64,000 bases of DNA from positions 62,001 to 126,000 of the forward strand of contig LLCB01000027.1 in assembly GCA_001414345.1 (NCBI GenBank), written 5' to 3'. The number at the start of each line of letters is the position of its first letter. The stretch's first letter is position 1. The stretch is from Hymenoscyphus infarciens (Eukaryota > Ascomycota > Leotiomycetes > Helotiales > Helotiaceae). The notes below the pieces were generated by a model. That model searched no databases, was not told where the DNA came from, and saw only the letters and a list, made by a program, of their open reading frames with translations. The position numbers and the translations under genes are program-made. This document shows, piece after piece, positions 49,681-63,000 of this stretch.

Positions 49681-51021
49681 AAATATATAATTAATAGATT
49701 AGAACTTAGATATTATATACTTATAAGTTCTTTTAAGTATATTAATTCTTATACTACGTTTTAGCTAACTATATAAGAATATTAAATATTAAATCTCTTA
49801 TATATTTCCTCTTCTAGTCTAGTTATACTCTATAATAGTATACTTAGTAGATTTTATACTATTAATATCTCTAAGAATAAGCTAAAGAAGTTAGTTATTA
49901 TAAGCTTTAATTAATATTAAGCTTTTAAAGACGATTCTAAACCTAAAAAACTTCTTAAAAAGCTTCTAGCTATTAATACTAGGCTCTTAAATAAACTTCT
50001 TAGTAATAATTTTAAGTATCTAATTATTAGTAATAAGAGCTTACTTACTATGCCTTCTATTAAAAAAGGTTATCTTAATATTTTAAATTTTTAAGAAGCT
50101 TTTTATAAAAGCTAGATTACTTCTATAGTAGCTAGTAAATTAACTAGCTACTACTATAATATAGAGTTAGAAAAAGTAGTATATTATTTTAACTATACTA
50201 TTAAATACTCTTATAAAGTATTATTAAGTATTTATCTCTTTTTTATAATTATCTTAATTAAAAATCTTAAGAAATATTAAACTAATATTAGTAATAAAGT
50301 TTATTTAAAGCTTTATTTAATTAGTCCTTTACTCTTTATTTTATTTCTTTAACTAATTTTATAGATTTAAGAGTAAGAGAAGTTATATAGTATAATCTAT
50401 ATAAAACTTAAATAGGGTTTTAGAAGCTCTTAGTTATCCTTAGTTCTAAACTATACTTATTACTATAAAGAGCTTAATAGTTTTTAAGATCCTACTTCTA
50501 ATAATAAACTAGATAGTAATACTTCTAAGGTTTTAAAGTATAGTAACTATATTTCTAAGAGTACTTCTTTTATAGCTTCTATCTTAAATAGTACTCTACT
50601 TATAAGAGCTAATACTTATAGTTAAACTAAGAACTAGAGTACTTCTTATAAGAGTTCTACTATTTATAGTAAAGATAATACCTCTTTTTCTAAATAGTAA
50701 AAGTCTATCTAAAAGCTTTTAAAGGTTCTTCTAAAGAGCTATTTTAAAAAATCTATTCTAAAGTTTATTCTAAGAAAGACTATTTTAAAAAAAACTACTT
50801 CTATAAAGTTAGTTTCTAAGAAGTTGTCTTTTAAAAAGCTTACTAATAACTATTCTAAGTATTCTTTAAAAGGCTATAAGTATAAGAAGGATATTTCTAA
50901 GAGTAAGAAGTTTAAAAATAATAATAGTAATAATAAGTCTAATAGTATTAATCTTAGTAATACTTTTAATAAAATAAGTATAATACTTACTACTCTTAGT
51001 AAAACTATTTCTAAGTATTAG
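49681..51021 (+). other. Possible antisense reading frame near the 3' end of copia element C2
   Basis: On the strand opposite to C2 pol, one frame continues from about 49681 to 51020 with relatively few TAA/TAG codons. In a sample at 50521-50760 it has 5, against 7 and 14 in the other plus frames. The last 65 codons (50824-51021) are completely open and rich in Lys, Ser and Asn. The corresponding part of C1 (63340 to the window end, minus strand) is homologous. It may be an antisense accessory gene or a captured sequence. The coding strand is not certain, because the minus frame in the same register has a similar stop count. Confidence 0.3.
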
Positions 51022-51299
51022 AAGAATTATTATTAGTTAGTTAGTATACTTTACGTTTATATAATAATAGTTAGTTTCTTTAAAACTTTATATTTATATT
51101 TAATAACACTCTTTAAAAGAGTCTTATAATACTTAATTACTAAGTATATAATAATTAAATAAATAAATAAAATCTAAAATAAGCTTATAATACTCTTTAA
51201 ATAATTATAATATAAAAAAAGATAAAACTTCTTAAAAATATATAAATAAAATAATAAAGTAAAGTATAATAATATATAAAAATAATAAAGAGTGTTATT

Positions 51300-54200
51300 T
51301 ACTATTCTAGAAGAGTGTTTTTAACCTAAAAATATAGTTTTTAACTTAAAATTTAATATACTTTTACCTCTTAAAAGAGTGTTTTATTAAGTAAATAAGC
51401 GTTTTAGAAATTAAGTAAAGCTCTAAAATATTTAAAATTTTATCTAGATAAGTTTTTTATAAGTCTATCTACTAATATATTATTTATTAGTAAATAAGTA
51501 ACCTAGAAAGATCTCTTCTAGTACTTCTAATAAAGCTATATATTCTAAATATCTATATATTAAAGCTTTATAGATATTCTCTTATTTTCCTTAGTAATTA
51601 ATTAAATAGTTTATTAATTATTATAGAATATATTCTATATCTTACCTAAATTAAGCTATAGTTCTCTAAAAAGACGCTTTAATATTATTATTTCTATACC
51701 TAGCTACTTTACTTCTAAGAGCTTAGCTTTTATTATTAATATTATAATTATATCTTATTATAAAGCTCTTTAAGCTATAAGTCTACTAAATAATAATATT
51801 ATATATCTATTAAAAGATCTTTAAGTTTCTAGATTATTAATATATAATATATCTAAGATAAGTACTAGTTATATACCTCTAAGTTCTCCTTTATATATAA
51901 TTCTTAAGAATCTTATTCTAAATAAGTATTAAATATACTAATTTATTATAACTATATATTTATTATTTAGGTTAGTTAAGAAGTATAAAAGCTAGAAAGT
52001 AGTAAAAATAATATCTAGTTATATTATAATTACTATATAGAATACTAAACCTATCTTCTCTTAATAGAACTTTATAAATATAGGTTTTACTATTTCTTAA
52101 TTCTTTTTTAGTTTATATACTAGAAGTAGTATACTTAAGTAATCTCTATTAATAAGCTTAAATTATTTAATAATTTATTTAATATATATATTATAAGAGA
52201 GCTATATCTTTTTCTATACTTTATCTTTATAGACTTTTACTTTAAGATACTATTCTATATTACTAAGTAAGTATAGTTTATATAAAAGCTTTAGTTTATC
52301 TATTATAACTTTTACTAGAGATATATTATCTTAGTAGTATATTATCTATATATTATTTATATAAAAGATTATAAAAACCTTTTTTAAAAGATCTATATAA
52401 ATATAAAGCTCTTTTAAATAAAGTATTAAGCTATGTTCTTAAAAAGTAGTTATAAAGTATTTAAATTATAAAGCTAGAGAATCTCTTAACTTATAAAGTA
52501 CTCTATTTAATTTAATATATAATCTCTTTTATTAATATTTATCTAAATATTAATAAGCTACTAAAAGAGCTTTTATATCTCTTTTTATATTAATAAACAT
52601 ATTTATAATATTATATTACTTAATCTCTAGGTTAAATCTAGTAGCTATTACTATAACTATTTAGAATAATCTTATTATAAGTATAGTAGTATATATTAAA
52701 AGGATAGTATCTTCTTATTAGAGATTACTCTTAACTATAAGCTAAGCTTAATATTAAATTAAATAGTTTATAAAGTTATATTTATATATAAGTACCTACT
52801 TTAAAAGTAATAGTTTTATTTTAGTATTTTATCTTTTAATTATATACTAGTATTTCCTTTTCTCTAGGTTTTTAATTTTAAGCTTTAAATTATCTTTAAA
52901 GTACTTACTAAGAGGATAGTTTATAAGTTCTCTCTATAATTTTAGTTTTTTTAGTAGTTTTAACTAATAAAGATATAAGTATCTAGGTTTTAGAAGTGTT
53001 TCTTCTTCTATTATTACTATTATAATAATATAGTAGATATCTTATAAGTCCTCTTTATTTAATACTATACTCTCTAATAAAGGCTAAAAAGTACTAAAGA
53101 AATAATTTAAATATTCTAGAATAACTTATTAAAGCTCTAGCTTAATTAATATAACTAGTAGAATAGAGATTATTATATCTCTAATATTCTCTCTTCTAAG
53201 TTAACCTCTTTTACTCTTTCTTAATATAAGTAGATATACTTTCTTTATATATTCTTACTTTATTTTAGACTTCTTTAGATTTTTACTTTCTATATTTATT
53301 ATTCTTTACTTCTTAGTTAACTTTATATTAGAAGTTTCTAGAACTAGTATATTAAGAGTTCTTTCTTATATACTACTTTATTATTAAAAGGTTCTACTTT
53401 CTTTATTTTATTAGAAGATTCCTTTTAGTATTTTATTACTTATTTTAATTAGTAGACTACTTAGGCCTTTTATACTTTTAGTATTATTTTATAGTTAGAA
53501 GAATCTTATAAGTACTTATTAGAAGAGTCTTATAGTTTATTAGAAGATTCTTATATTTTACTTATTTTAAGAGCTTATAATTTATTCTAGTATACTTTTA
53601 GATTTAGATATTACTTTAAGTAATAGAAGTCTAAACTTAGAAGAGATTATATCTCTCTTTTCTAATCTTACTCTTAAGTTCTAGCTAATTAAAGCTTTAC
53701 TTAGTATTTTAGTAGCTTTAGATAAGACATCTTTTACTAGTTTAGCTTCTAGTTTTAGTTTTCTTATACTCTCTATTTTATATATACTAATACTTTTAAG
53801 TAAGGCTTTAACGTTCTATTACTCTTACTTAACTATATACTATACTATTATATAAGTAATTATAATAAGTTATTATTCTACCTCTTTATATTCTAATATA
53901 TAAAAGATTTCTTTATTAAATATAATATTCTAAGTTATAATAACTTAATTAAGTTATAAAACTTAGATATAATAGATATTTAGTAAGATATATTTAACTA
54001 AATAACTTATATAAGCTCTAGAATTAATTTTAAAAGCTCTCTTCTTAACTTCTTATTCTCTCTCCTTTTTTAGTAGATAAGCTTTAAATCTATAAATATA
54101 GATTCTATTCTAATCTAGTCTAAGGTCTTTTATTACTAAATTCTTAAACTTTAGATTATACTAGTAGAAATAATTATTAAACTATAATAAAAGTATCTTA

Positions 54201-54347
54201 TTTAATATCTTAAACTTATTTCTTTAGTTAAGACTTATATTATAGAGCTAGATTCTAGTTATAGTTAACTTAGTCTAGAAACGTTATAGTAAATTAGTAG
54301 TAGATAATATTTTAATTAAGTATATAATTACTTCTTATTCTACTCTC
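51300..54347 (-). pseudogene. RT/RNase H part of C2 pol (RIP-inactivated)
   Basis: On the minus strand the region is collinear with C1 58413-63000 once the insertion at 59057-60536 is removed. The RT catalytic box reads Tyr-Ile-Asn-Asn at 52363-52352, where YVDD is expected. The 5' continuation of pol lies beyond the TRIM insertion at 55649-58106. Confidence 0.65.
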
Positions 54348-54352
54348 TCTAC

Positions 54353-54508
54353 TGTGACGGTTTCAGACCTGTCACGTGACTCCTCACCGCCTAGCAGAAT
54401 CCTATATATTAGCATCGTTTAGAGCTATCTTCGCTCTTTACCTTTAGTTTTCGTGTTAATAACTACGAATAGACTACTTCTCTACTCTACTCCTACTTTG
54501 TTATTATA
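54353..54508 (+). repeat. 5' LTR of TRIM-2 (156 bp)
   Basis: Its first ~60 bp (TGTGACGGTTTCAGACC and on) are nearly unmutated, whereas the other LTR reads TATAATAGTTTTAAACC at the same place. Confidence 0.85.
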
Positions 54509-55487
54509 TTAAACTAAAGGTTACTCTTCTTATTAGGCTCTTAACTTTACTTCTATTCTAGCCTCTCTGCCGCCGACTCTACGAACCCCTTTAAACAGCT
54601 TCCTAGACCTCTCGCCAGCGACTCTCGAATCGATACTAAGCTTAAGACCTCTCTCTAGCGTCTATGGACTTCTATTCTAGCCTCTCTACTGCCGACTCTA
54701 CGAACTCTTTTTTAAATAGCTTCCTAGACCCCTCGCTAGTAACCTCTAAATCAACACTAAGCTTAAGACTCCCTTCTAGCTTTAGATCCTCTTCTTCTAG
54801 TATCTAACCCCTCTCTAGTATCTTTAGATCCTCTCTTTCTAGTATCTTCGGATCCTCTCTTTCTAGCGTCTACGGACTCCTCTCTCTCTCTCTTTAAATA
54901 GCTAGTATCTAACTACTCTAATAATAGACTCTAATATCGTATACTAGGTATATAACTTTAGCTCTCTTATTAAGAAGAAACATTAATACGCTTATATAAT
55001 TAACACTTTAATAAGATAGCTTATCTAGCTCGTTATTAGTTAATCTAAGCCTCCTACTATTAAAGAGCTCTATACTCTAATAAGAGAAGCCTTTTAAGTA
55101 GACCTTCTTACTTTTAGCTATATTGTTTTCTAATAACTCTTAAAGCCTTCTCCTCTTTCTCCTAATATTATAAAAGCTAATATTATAAAAGCTCTTAAAG
55201 CCTATACTTTAGTAATTAATAAAGTTATAGAAGTATATACTAGTCGCTTAGTAGATTATATAGATTAGTATTAGAGAGCGAATATAGAGAGTTTTAGACA
55301 ACTTAGCGTATAGCTAGCACCTTACTACTTATATAAAGCTAGCACCTTACTACTTATATAGAGCTAGTATCTTATAGCTGCCTTAGTAGAAGAAAGAGTA
55401 AGAGTAGAAGCTAGAACTAGTAGATATATAGATAGATAAGTATATAGGTATAGAGCTTAAGAGCGAGCTCTACTAAAGAGAGAGAAA

Positions 55488-55643
55488 TATAATAGTTTTA
55501 AACCTATTATATAACTCCTTACTACCTAGCAGAATCCTATATATTAGTATCGTTTAGAGCTATCTTCGCTCTTTACCTTTAGTTTTCGTATTAATAACTA
55601 CGAATAGACTACTTCTCTACTCTACTTCTACTTTATTATTATA
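55488..55643 (+). repeat. 3' LTR of TRIM-2 (156 bp)
   Basis: Gap-free direct copy of 54353-54508, followed by the TCTAC target duplication. Confidence 0.85.
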
Positions 55644-58106
55644 TCTACCTCTCTATTTAGCTTATAAGTATAAGTTAGTATAAGCTCTAGGTCTATTCTA
55701 ATTTCTATAGCCTATAAAGTGTATTCTAAGGCTCTATACTATAGGATTACTAATTTATTATTATTATACTTAAGCTTATAAATTAAAAGACTATATTACT
55801 ATCTAATCTATCTTTTAAAGTTCTTAAGCTTTTTAAATACTATTTCTCCTCTCTTATTAGTTATTATAAATCTAAAGAGCTTTCTACTATACTTCTCTTT
55901 TAGTAAAAGAAGCTATTTAGCTCTATTATATCTAGTTAAGAAGTTAAATAGATCTTATAAGTACTACTAGAATAGTTATATACTTCTATTCTTAAAGATA
56001 TATCTTAAAATAACGTTCTAAGTATAAGTAATAGTATAGTATAAGTACTTTACTTATTTAATACTTATAATTTTTACGTTCTTTACTAACTAGACTAGAG
56101 CTTTAAAAGCTTCTTATTCTAGATATTCTAATTATCTATACTATATTTCTACTAAATCGCTTCTTAGTCTAGTATAGTCTCTTATCTTCTTATAAAAGTA
56201 TTTGTTAATCTTTTTAGAAAGTATTAAATATATTAAAGTAAATATAGCTTAAAGGTTTTAAAACTTAATATAGTTATTAATAGAGTTATATTTAAATAAG
56301 ACTAAGTTTACTATATAAATTAAAGATTTAATAACTATATAATTCTTTATAAGTCTAAAATATAATAAATAGTTATACTTATTATACTATACTTTAAATT
56401 CTTTAATATATACTTCTAAGATAATATTAAAATAAAAGCTCTTAATAATAGTAATATTAATAAACGTTAGATCTATAAAGTTACTTTCTCTCTTACCTCT
56501 AAAAACGTTCTTTATAACTCTTATTCTTATTCTACTAATTAAAATACTAGTTATTTCTAATTCTACTATATTATTAGAGTACTTAAAAGTTCTTAAAATA
56601 AGTATATTCTTACTATTAATAAGATAGACTACTCTATAATTATTAAAAAGTATTAAATCTATAAGAGAGTATCTAGTATATTTAACTAAGAAAATATAGA
56701 TTCCTTATTTTAAAGCTTAGTTTATTCTTTCTAGATTAGTTAAAAGCTCTAAAAATAAGATTATAATACTTATATTCTTAATAAAGTATTTTAATAACCT
56801 CTAAGTACTATTAGTAAAGTTTATAGATCCTTTTCTAAACTTAGATTATATTATAAGAAACTTTTTAATTAGTTTCTTTTAAAGGTTTATCTAAAAAAGA
56901 GCTTCTAAATACTATATAATCTCTTTTAACTCTTTATTATTTAAAAGATTATTAAAAGTAGAATTATACTTTCTAGTAAGTATAAATTCTAAGGTTTAAT
57001 AGTTAACTAGTTTTTAAAAGTATTCTTAACTAGTCTTATATAGATATTTCTTATTATTAGAACCTCTATTTTAGACTCTATTCTTAGAATTAGATAAGTT
57101 ATTACTTCTACTTCTAAGAATAGAGAACATTCTACTAGCCTTCTTACTAGTCTTTAATATAAAATATTTATATAAGATTCTTAAAAACATTTTAATAAGA
57201 TTATTAAATAATATAACTCCTTTCTTAAGCTCTATATTATTAATTAACTATATCTTTTAACTTATTACTTAAGTAAGAGTAATTTAATAAACTATATCTA
57301 AGAAGTCTTTTACTATAAGTAGACTCTTAATCTCTAAAAGTTAAAAATTTTTTACTTAGTTATAATAGCGTTTCTAGTTAAAGAACTAGTAATTAGAGTT
57401 TATAAACCTTAATTTAGTTTAAATAAGTATATTCTAGTATTCTATATATACTATATTTTTTATACTTTCTAATATTAGTACTAAGTTACTTTTAAGCTTT
57501 TAAATTAGGTTCTAAAAAGTAAATTTCCTAGTATATTTAAGTAAAGATTAAGCTTTTAAGAGTATAGACTTATCTATAATACTCTCTACTTAGAAGCTAA
57601 CTTTATATATCTTATCTTATATAGTATAAAGCTTATTAATTTTAAAAGTATATCTTTTAATATTATCTTTAAAGTCTTCTTTAATATTATTAGCTATTAC
57701 TAAGAGAGGTAGTTCTAGTAGATCTCTTTCTATATATTAAGCTACTAAGAGTATATCTTAAGCTTTATTTACTATAAGCTAGGCTTCTTTAAGTCTAATA
57801 TTCCTATTAAGTATAGCTTATTTAATTATAGAATAGAGTCTTTTAAGCTTATTAGTATTCTTAGTATTAAAGCTATTTAAATTAAAGTATTCTTAGACTC
57901 TTTCTTAGTAAGTAATATAAAAGAAGTAGTTATACTATATAAGCTATAAGTTTTAGTTAGTAAGAAGGACTTTTTTAGTTAAGAGTAAGCTTACTATTAT
58001 AAAAGTAGTACTTTTAAGAAGAAGATAAGAATAGATAAAAAGAAGATAAAGCTAATATAATTAGTATAGTAGAAGTAGTATTTTATCTACTAACTAAGCT
58101 TATAAC

Positions 58107-58281
58107 TATAGTAATTATAGAAGCTATATTAAGAGTATAAGATAAGTAAAGTAAAGTTAAAGTAGATACTTAATTCCTAGAACTATAGAGAAGAGTATAA
58201 GGCTTTAAATACTATACTCCTTACTTAAAAGATAGAGATTATTAGAGGATTCTTTGTCTAACCTACCTTTGTTCTATAATA
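58107..58281 (-). repeat. 5' LTR of C2 (175 bp)
   Basis: On the plus strand it begins TATAGTAATTATAG and ends TTTGTTCTATAATA. It is followed by the CTTAA target duplication and C1 sequence. Confidence 0.85.
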
Positions 58282-59056
58282 CTTAAGTATAATAATAATA
58301 AATTAATAATCCTATAATATAGAGTATTAGAATATACTTTATAAGCTATAGAAATTAGAATAGACTTAGAACTTATACTAACTTATACTTATAAACTAAA
58401 TAGAGAAGTAGAGAGAGTAAAATAAGAAGTAATTATATACTTAATTAAAATATTATCTACTACTAACTTACTATAATAACTCTAAACTAAGTTAACTATA
58501 GCTAGAATCTAGCTTTATAATATAAGTCTTAACTAAAGAAATAAGTTTAAGATACTAAATAAGATACTCTTATTATAGTTTAATAATTATTTCTACTAGT
58601 ATAATTTAAAGTTTAGAAACTTAGTAATAAAAGACCTTAGACTAGATTAAAATAAAATCTATATTTATAAATCTAGAGCTTATCTACTAAAAAAGAAGAG
58701 AGAATAAGAAGTTAAAAAAAGAGCTTTTAAAGTTAATTCTAAAGCTTATATAAGTTATTTAATTAGATATATCTTATTAAATATCTATTATATCTAGGTT
58801 CTATAGCTTAATTAAGTTATTATAACTTAGAATATTATATTTAATAAAGAAATCTTTTATATACTAGAATATAAAAAAATAGAATAATAATCTATTATAA
58901 TTACTTATATAGTAGTATAGTATATAGTTAAGTAGAAGTAATAAGACGTTAAAGCCTTACTTAAAAGTATTAATATATATAAAATAGAGAGTATAGAAAA
59001 ACTAAAACTAGGAGCTAAACTAGTAAGAGATTTCTTATCTAAAGCTACTAATATAT

Positions 59057-59247
59057 TATAGTATAAGAGACAGATTATAGATTAGAAGCTTATAGCTAGG
59101 CCTAATAAAATACGTGAAAGTAATCTCTTATATAGTATAGTAATAAACGTCTAAAGAGAAGAGGAGAGTGCGAAGCACTCTCGTAACTATATATAGGTCT
59201 ACTAGTATAGTCACGTGTCTTTCCCGTAACATGTCCTTCTCGTAACA
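59057..59247 (-). repeat. 3' LTR of TRIM-3 (191 bp)
   Basis: On the plus strand it runs from TATAGTATAAGAGACAG to GTCCTTCTCGTAACA. It keeps CACGTG and other CG-containing motifs. Confidence 0.85.
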
Positions 59248-59332
59248 TACCTGTCTAAAAGAAAGGTTAGCTCTAAAGACCTAAAAAGGTAAAAGAAACA
59301 AAAGAAAGAAATAAATAAGGCTATAACTCGTC

Positions 59333-59520
59333 TTCTAGTTCTTAAGTAAGCTTTCTCTAAGTTATAGCTAGCTTTAGAGGTCGTATACCCTAGCTAGCGT
59401 CTATATAGCCACGTCTTATTAAGCTATAATATCACCCGACTTCTAGCTATAAGTAAGTTCCCTCTAAGTTATAGCTAGCTTTAGAGGTCGTATACTCTAG
59501 CTAGTGTTATATATAATAGT
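59333..59520. repeat. 108-bp-spaced duplication in the TRIM-3 interior
   Basis: A ~70-bp segment containing CTCTAAGTTATAGCTAGC and TTTAGAGGTCGTATA occurs at 59333 and again at 59441. Confidence 0.75.
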
Positions 59521-59876
59521 GTTCCTTCTCTTCCTTTCCTTTAAGATACTTAAGAGCGCTTTAAACTATACGTAATACTAGTGTATATTCCTGGCCTATA
59601 CTACGTCTTAGAAGAGTATATCGATATAAGAAGTAAGAATTCAATAAGATATAGACGTATAGTCGGCAGACGTACGAAGTTATATAGACGTATAGTCGGT
59701 AGATATACGAAGTTATCGAGAAGTAGATAGTAAGGTTATTAAGACAGCCGTTGCTATAGTAACGTATAGAATACTAAAAGAGAAGAGGAGAGGTGATAAA
59801 ACCGAGTCTCAGAGGTCGACATCGGAGCAGAGACGTAAGAATCAAGGACTTAGAACTTAAGAGATTAAAGAGAGAT

Positions 59877-60120
59877 TACTTAAAAGATCAAAGAGAGTGT
59901 ATATTAAGAGATCGAAGAGTATATATATATAGAGCGGAAAGAGCGTAAGAGAAGAGAGGTTACTCGAAAGATCGAAGAGAGTATATATTAAGAGATCGAA
60001 GAGTATATATATATAGAGTAGAAAGAGCGTAAGAGAAGAGGGGTTACTCGAAAGATCAAAGAGAGGTTACTTAGAAGATCGAAGAGTATATATATATAGA
60101 GCGGAAAGAGCGTAAGAGAG
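59877..60120. repeat. 83-84-bp tandem repeats in the TRIM-3 interior
   Basis: Units starting TTACT at 59877, 59960 and 60044 each carry AAAGATC.AAGAGAG, GATCGAAGAGTATATATA and GGAAAGAGCGTAAGAG. A shortened fourth start lies at 60067. The units stay purine-rich on this strand. Confidence 0.8.
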
Positions 60121-60345
60121 GTGTCCTTTATCTTTCTTACTAATCTACCGGAGAGCTAGGAGACGGTTATACTTATTACTAGACAGTATACGTACTAATA
60201 GCTAGATTCTAATCGAGTATTCGAATTATAAGATTAGGAAGCGGATAAGAGAGAAGAGAGAGAGAGGACGATATAGTTAGCAGAAGCGGTTTTAGTAAGC
60301 GGGGTCGATTTAGAGAGGTTACTGGATTTTAGAGTATTACTACTA

Positions 60346-60536
60346 TATAGTATAAGAGACAGATTATAGATTAAGAGCTTATAGCTAGGCCCGATGAAAT
60401 ACGTGAAAGTAATCTCTTATATAGTATAGTAATAAACGTCTAAAGAGAAGAGGAGAGTATAAAGCACTCTCGTAACTATATATAGGTCTACTAGTGTAGT
60501 TACGTATTCTTCTCGTAATATGTCCTTTCTATAATA
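60346..60536 (-). repeat. 5' LTR of TRIM-3 (191 bp)
   Basis: Direct copy of 59057-59247, ending GTCCTTTCTATAATA on the plus strand before the TATAT duplication. Confidence 0.85.
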
Positions 60537-63000
60537 TATATTAAGTAAAGCTTTAATTAGCTAAAACTTAGAAGTAAGGCTAGAAAAGAGAGATATAATC
60601 TCTTCTAGGTTTAGACTTCTATTACTTAGAGTAATACCTAAACTTAAAAGTATACTAGAATAAGTTATAAGCTCTTAAAATAAGTAAAATATAGAAATCT
60701 TTTAATAAACTATAAAACTCTTCTAATAAGTACTTATAAGATTCTTCTAACTATAAAATAATATTAAAAGTATAAAAGGCTTAAGTAGTTTACTAATTAA
60801 GATAAGTAATAAAAGACTAGAGAGAATCTTCTAATAAAATAAAGAGAGTAAGCCTCTTTAATAATAAAGTAGTATATAAGAAAGAACTTTTAATATAAAG
60901 TTAACTAAAGAGTAAGAAATAATAAATATAAAAAGTAAAAACTTAAAAGAGCTTAAAATAAAGTAAAGATATATAAAGAAAGTATATCTACTTATATTAA
61001 GAAAGAGTAAGAGAGGTTAACCTAGAGAGGAAGATACTAGAGATATAATAATCTCTACTCTACTAGCTATATTAATTAAGATAGAGCTCTAATAAGCTAT
61101 TCTAGAATATTTAAATTATTTCTTTAATACTTTTTAGCTTTTATTAAAGAGTATAGTATTAAATAAAGAGAACTTATAAGATATCTACTATATTATTATA
61201 ATAGTAATAATAGAGGAAGAAATGCTTTTAAAGCTTAGATACTTATACTTTTATTAGTTAAAACTACTAAAAGAACTAAAATTATAAAGAGAACTTATAA
61301 ACTATCTACTTAGTAAGTACTTTAAAGACGATTTAGAGCTTAAAATTAAAAACCTAGAGAAAAGAAAAGACTAGTATATAATTAAAAGATAGAATACTAA
61401 AATAAAACTATTACTTTTAAAGTAGGTATTTATATATAAATATAACTCTATAAAGGTTAGTTTATAATTAGAGGTAATCTTTAATAAAAAGATACTATTC
61501 TTTTAATATATACTACTATACTTATAATAAGATTATTCTAAATAGTTATAATAATAGCTATTAGATTTAATCTAGAGATTAAGTAATATAATATTATAAA
61601 CGTGTTTATTAATAAAGAAAGGGATATAAGAGCTCTTCTAGTAGTTTACTAACTTTTAGATAGATATTAATAAGAGAGATTATATATTAAATTAGATAGA
61701 GTACTTTATAAGTTAAGAGATTCTCTAGCTTTATAGTTTAAATACTTTATAACTACTTTTTAAGAATATAGCTTAATACTCTATTTAGAAGAGCTTTATA
61801 TTTATATAGATCTCTTAAAAAAGGTTTTTATAATCTTTTATATAGATAATATATAGATAATATACTATTAAAATAATATATCTTTAATAAGAGTTATAAT
61901 AGATAAACTAAAGCTTTTATATAAACTATACTTACTTAGTAATATAAAATAGTATCTTAGAGTAAAAGTCTATAAAGATAGAGTATAGAAAAAGATATAG
62001 CTCTCTTATAATATAATATTAAATAAATTATTAAACGATTTAAGCTTATTAATAAAGATTACTTAAGTATACTACTTTTAATATATAAACTAAAAAAGAA
62101 TTAAAGAATAGTAAAACCTATGTTTATAAAGTTTTATTAAAAGAAGGTAGGTTTAGTACTCTATATAATAATTATAATATAACTAGATATTATATTTACT
62201 ACTTCCTAGCTATTAGTATAACTTATAGTCATAAAAGCGATATAAAAAGAGTTATATTATCGTTCGTATATACCGAGTAAAGCTAGCTACGATGTCTACT
62301 TAAGTAGCCCTTAAGCGAGAATCACGTGTACCTACGTATACTAATCCGAATCGCTATTTACTCTTAAATATATACCGACACTAGCTTTTATACTTCTTAA
62401 CTAACTTAAATAATAAATATATAGCTATAATAAATTAGTATATTTAATACTTATTTAGAATAAGGTTCTTAGAAATTATATATAAAAGAGAGCTTAAGAG
62501 TATATAACTAGTACTTATCTTAGATATATTATATACTAATAATCTAGAAACTTAAAGATCTTTTAATAGATATATAATATTAGTATTTAGTAAACTTATA
62601 GCTTAGAAAGCCTTATAATAGAATATAATTATAATATTAATAATAGAAGCTAAGCTTTTAGAAGTAAAGCTACTAAGTATAGAAAGAATAGTATTAAAGC
62701 GTCTTTTTAAGAAACTATAGCTTAATTTAGATAAGATATAGAATATATTCTATAATAATTAATAAACTATTTAATTAATTACTAAGGAAAATAAGAGAAT
62801 ATCTATAAAGCTTTAATATATAAATATCTAGAATATATAGCTTTATTAGAAGTAATAGAAGAGATTTTTCTAGGTTATTTATTTACTAATAAATAATATA
62901 CTAGTCTTATCTAGATATAAATTTAAATATTTTAAAGCTTTACTTAATCTTTAAGACGTTTATTTACTTAATAAAATACTCTCTTAAAAGGTGAAAGTAT

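Larger units (their letters stand above)
54353..55643 (+). mobile_element. TRIM-2: 1.29-kb LTR miniature element inside C2
   Basis: Direct LTRs of 156 bp (54353-54508 and 55488-55643) are flanked by TCTAC (54348-54352 and 55644-55648). A purine tract AAAGAGAGAGAAA (55475-55487) abuts the right LTR, giving plus orientation. The ~980-bp interior has no RT. It includes a ~119-bp tandem duplication (from 54551 and 54670) and CCTCTCTTTCTAG-type short repeats near 54790-54880. The unoccupied site is present in C1 at 58408-58412. Confidence 0.85.
49163..58281 (-). mobile_element. Ty1/copia LTR retrotransposon C2 (inner copy), inserted in inverted orientation into C1
   Basis: Two 175-bp LTRs (49163-49337 and 58107-58281) are direct repeats, flanked by CTTAA on both sides (49158-49162 and 58282-58286). 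C1 sequence is collinear across the insertion, and the unoccupied target is preserved within C2 at 55770-55774. Orientation is minus: 5' LTR on the right and RT on the minus strand (YINN box at 52363-52352). Without the TRIM at 54353-55643 it is about 7.8 kb, longer than the ~5 kb typical of copia elements. The extra length lies between pol and the 3' LTR (49338 to about 51300). Confidence 0.85.
59057..60536 (-). mobile_element. TRIM-3: 1.48-kb miniature element with element-G-type LTRs, inside C1
   Basis: Direct LTRs of 191 bp (59057-59247 and 60346-60536) are flanked by TATAT (59052-59056 and 60537-60541). In reverse complement the LTRs match those of element G (184 bp), differing by a 7-bp length change near the 5' end. 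AGTAGTAATACT after the 5' LTR is also shared. The 1.1-kb interior has no gag-pol, so it is probably a non-autonomous partner of element G. The unoccupied site in C2 is at 53704-53708. Confidence 0.85.
58287..63000 (+). pseudogene. 3' coding part of C1 (integrase remainder, RT, RNase H), RIP-inactivated and interrupted
   Basis: It is inverted-homologous to C2 55769 down to about 51340. VFIIFYIDN at 61824-61850 marks the RT catalytic box, and a KxVFIYKYNS-like block near 61420 fits the start of copia RT. TAA/TAG codons are frequent. The stretch 59057-60541 is a separate insertion. Confidence 0.65.

Noticed and set aside
59877..60120. CRISPR-like array
   Set aside because: The repeats are contiguous 83-84-bp tandem units inside a fungal retroelement, without spacers.
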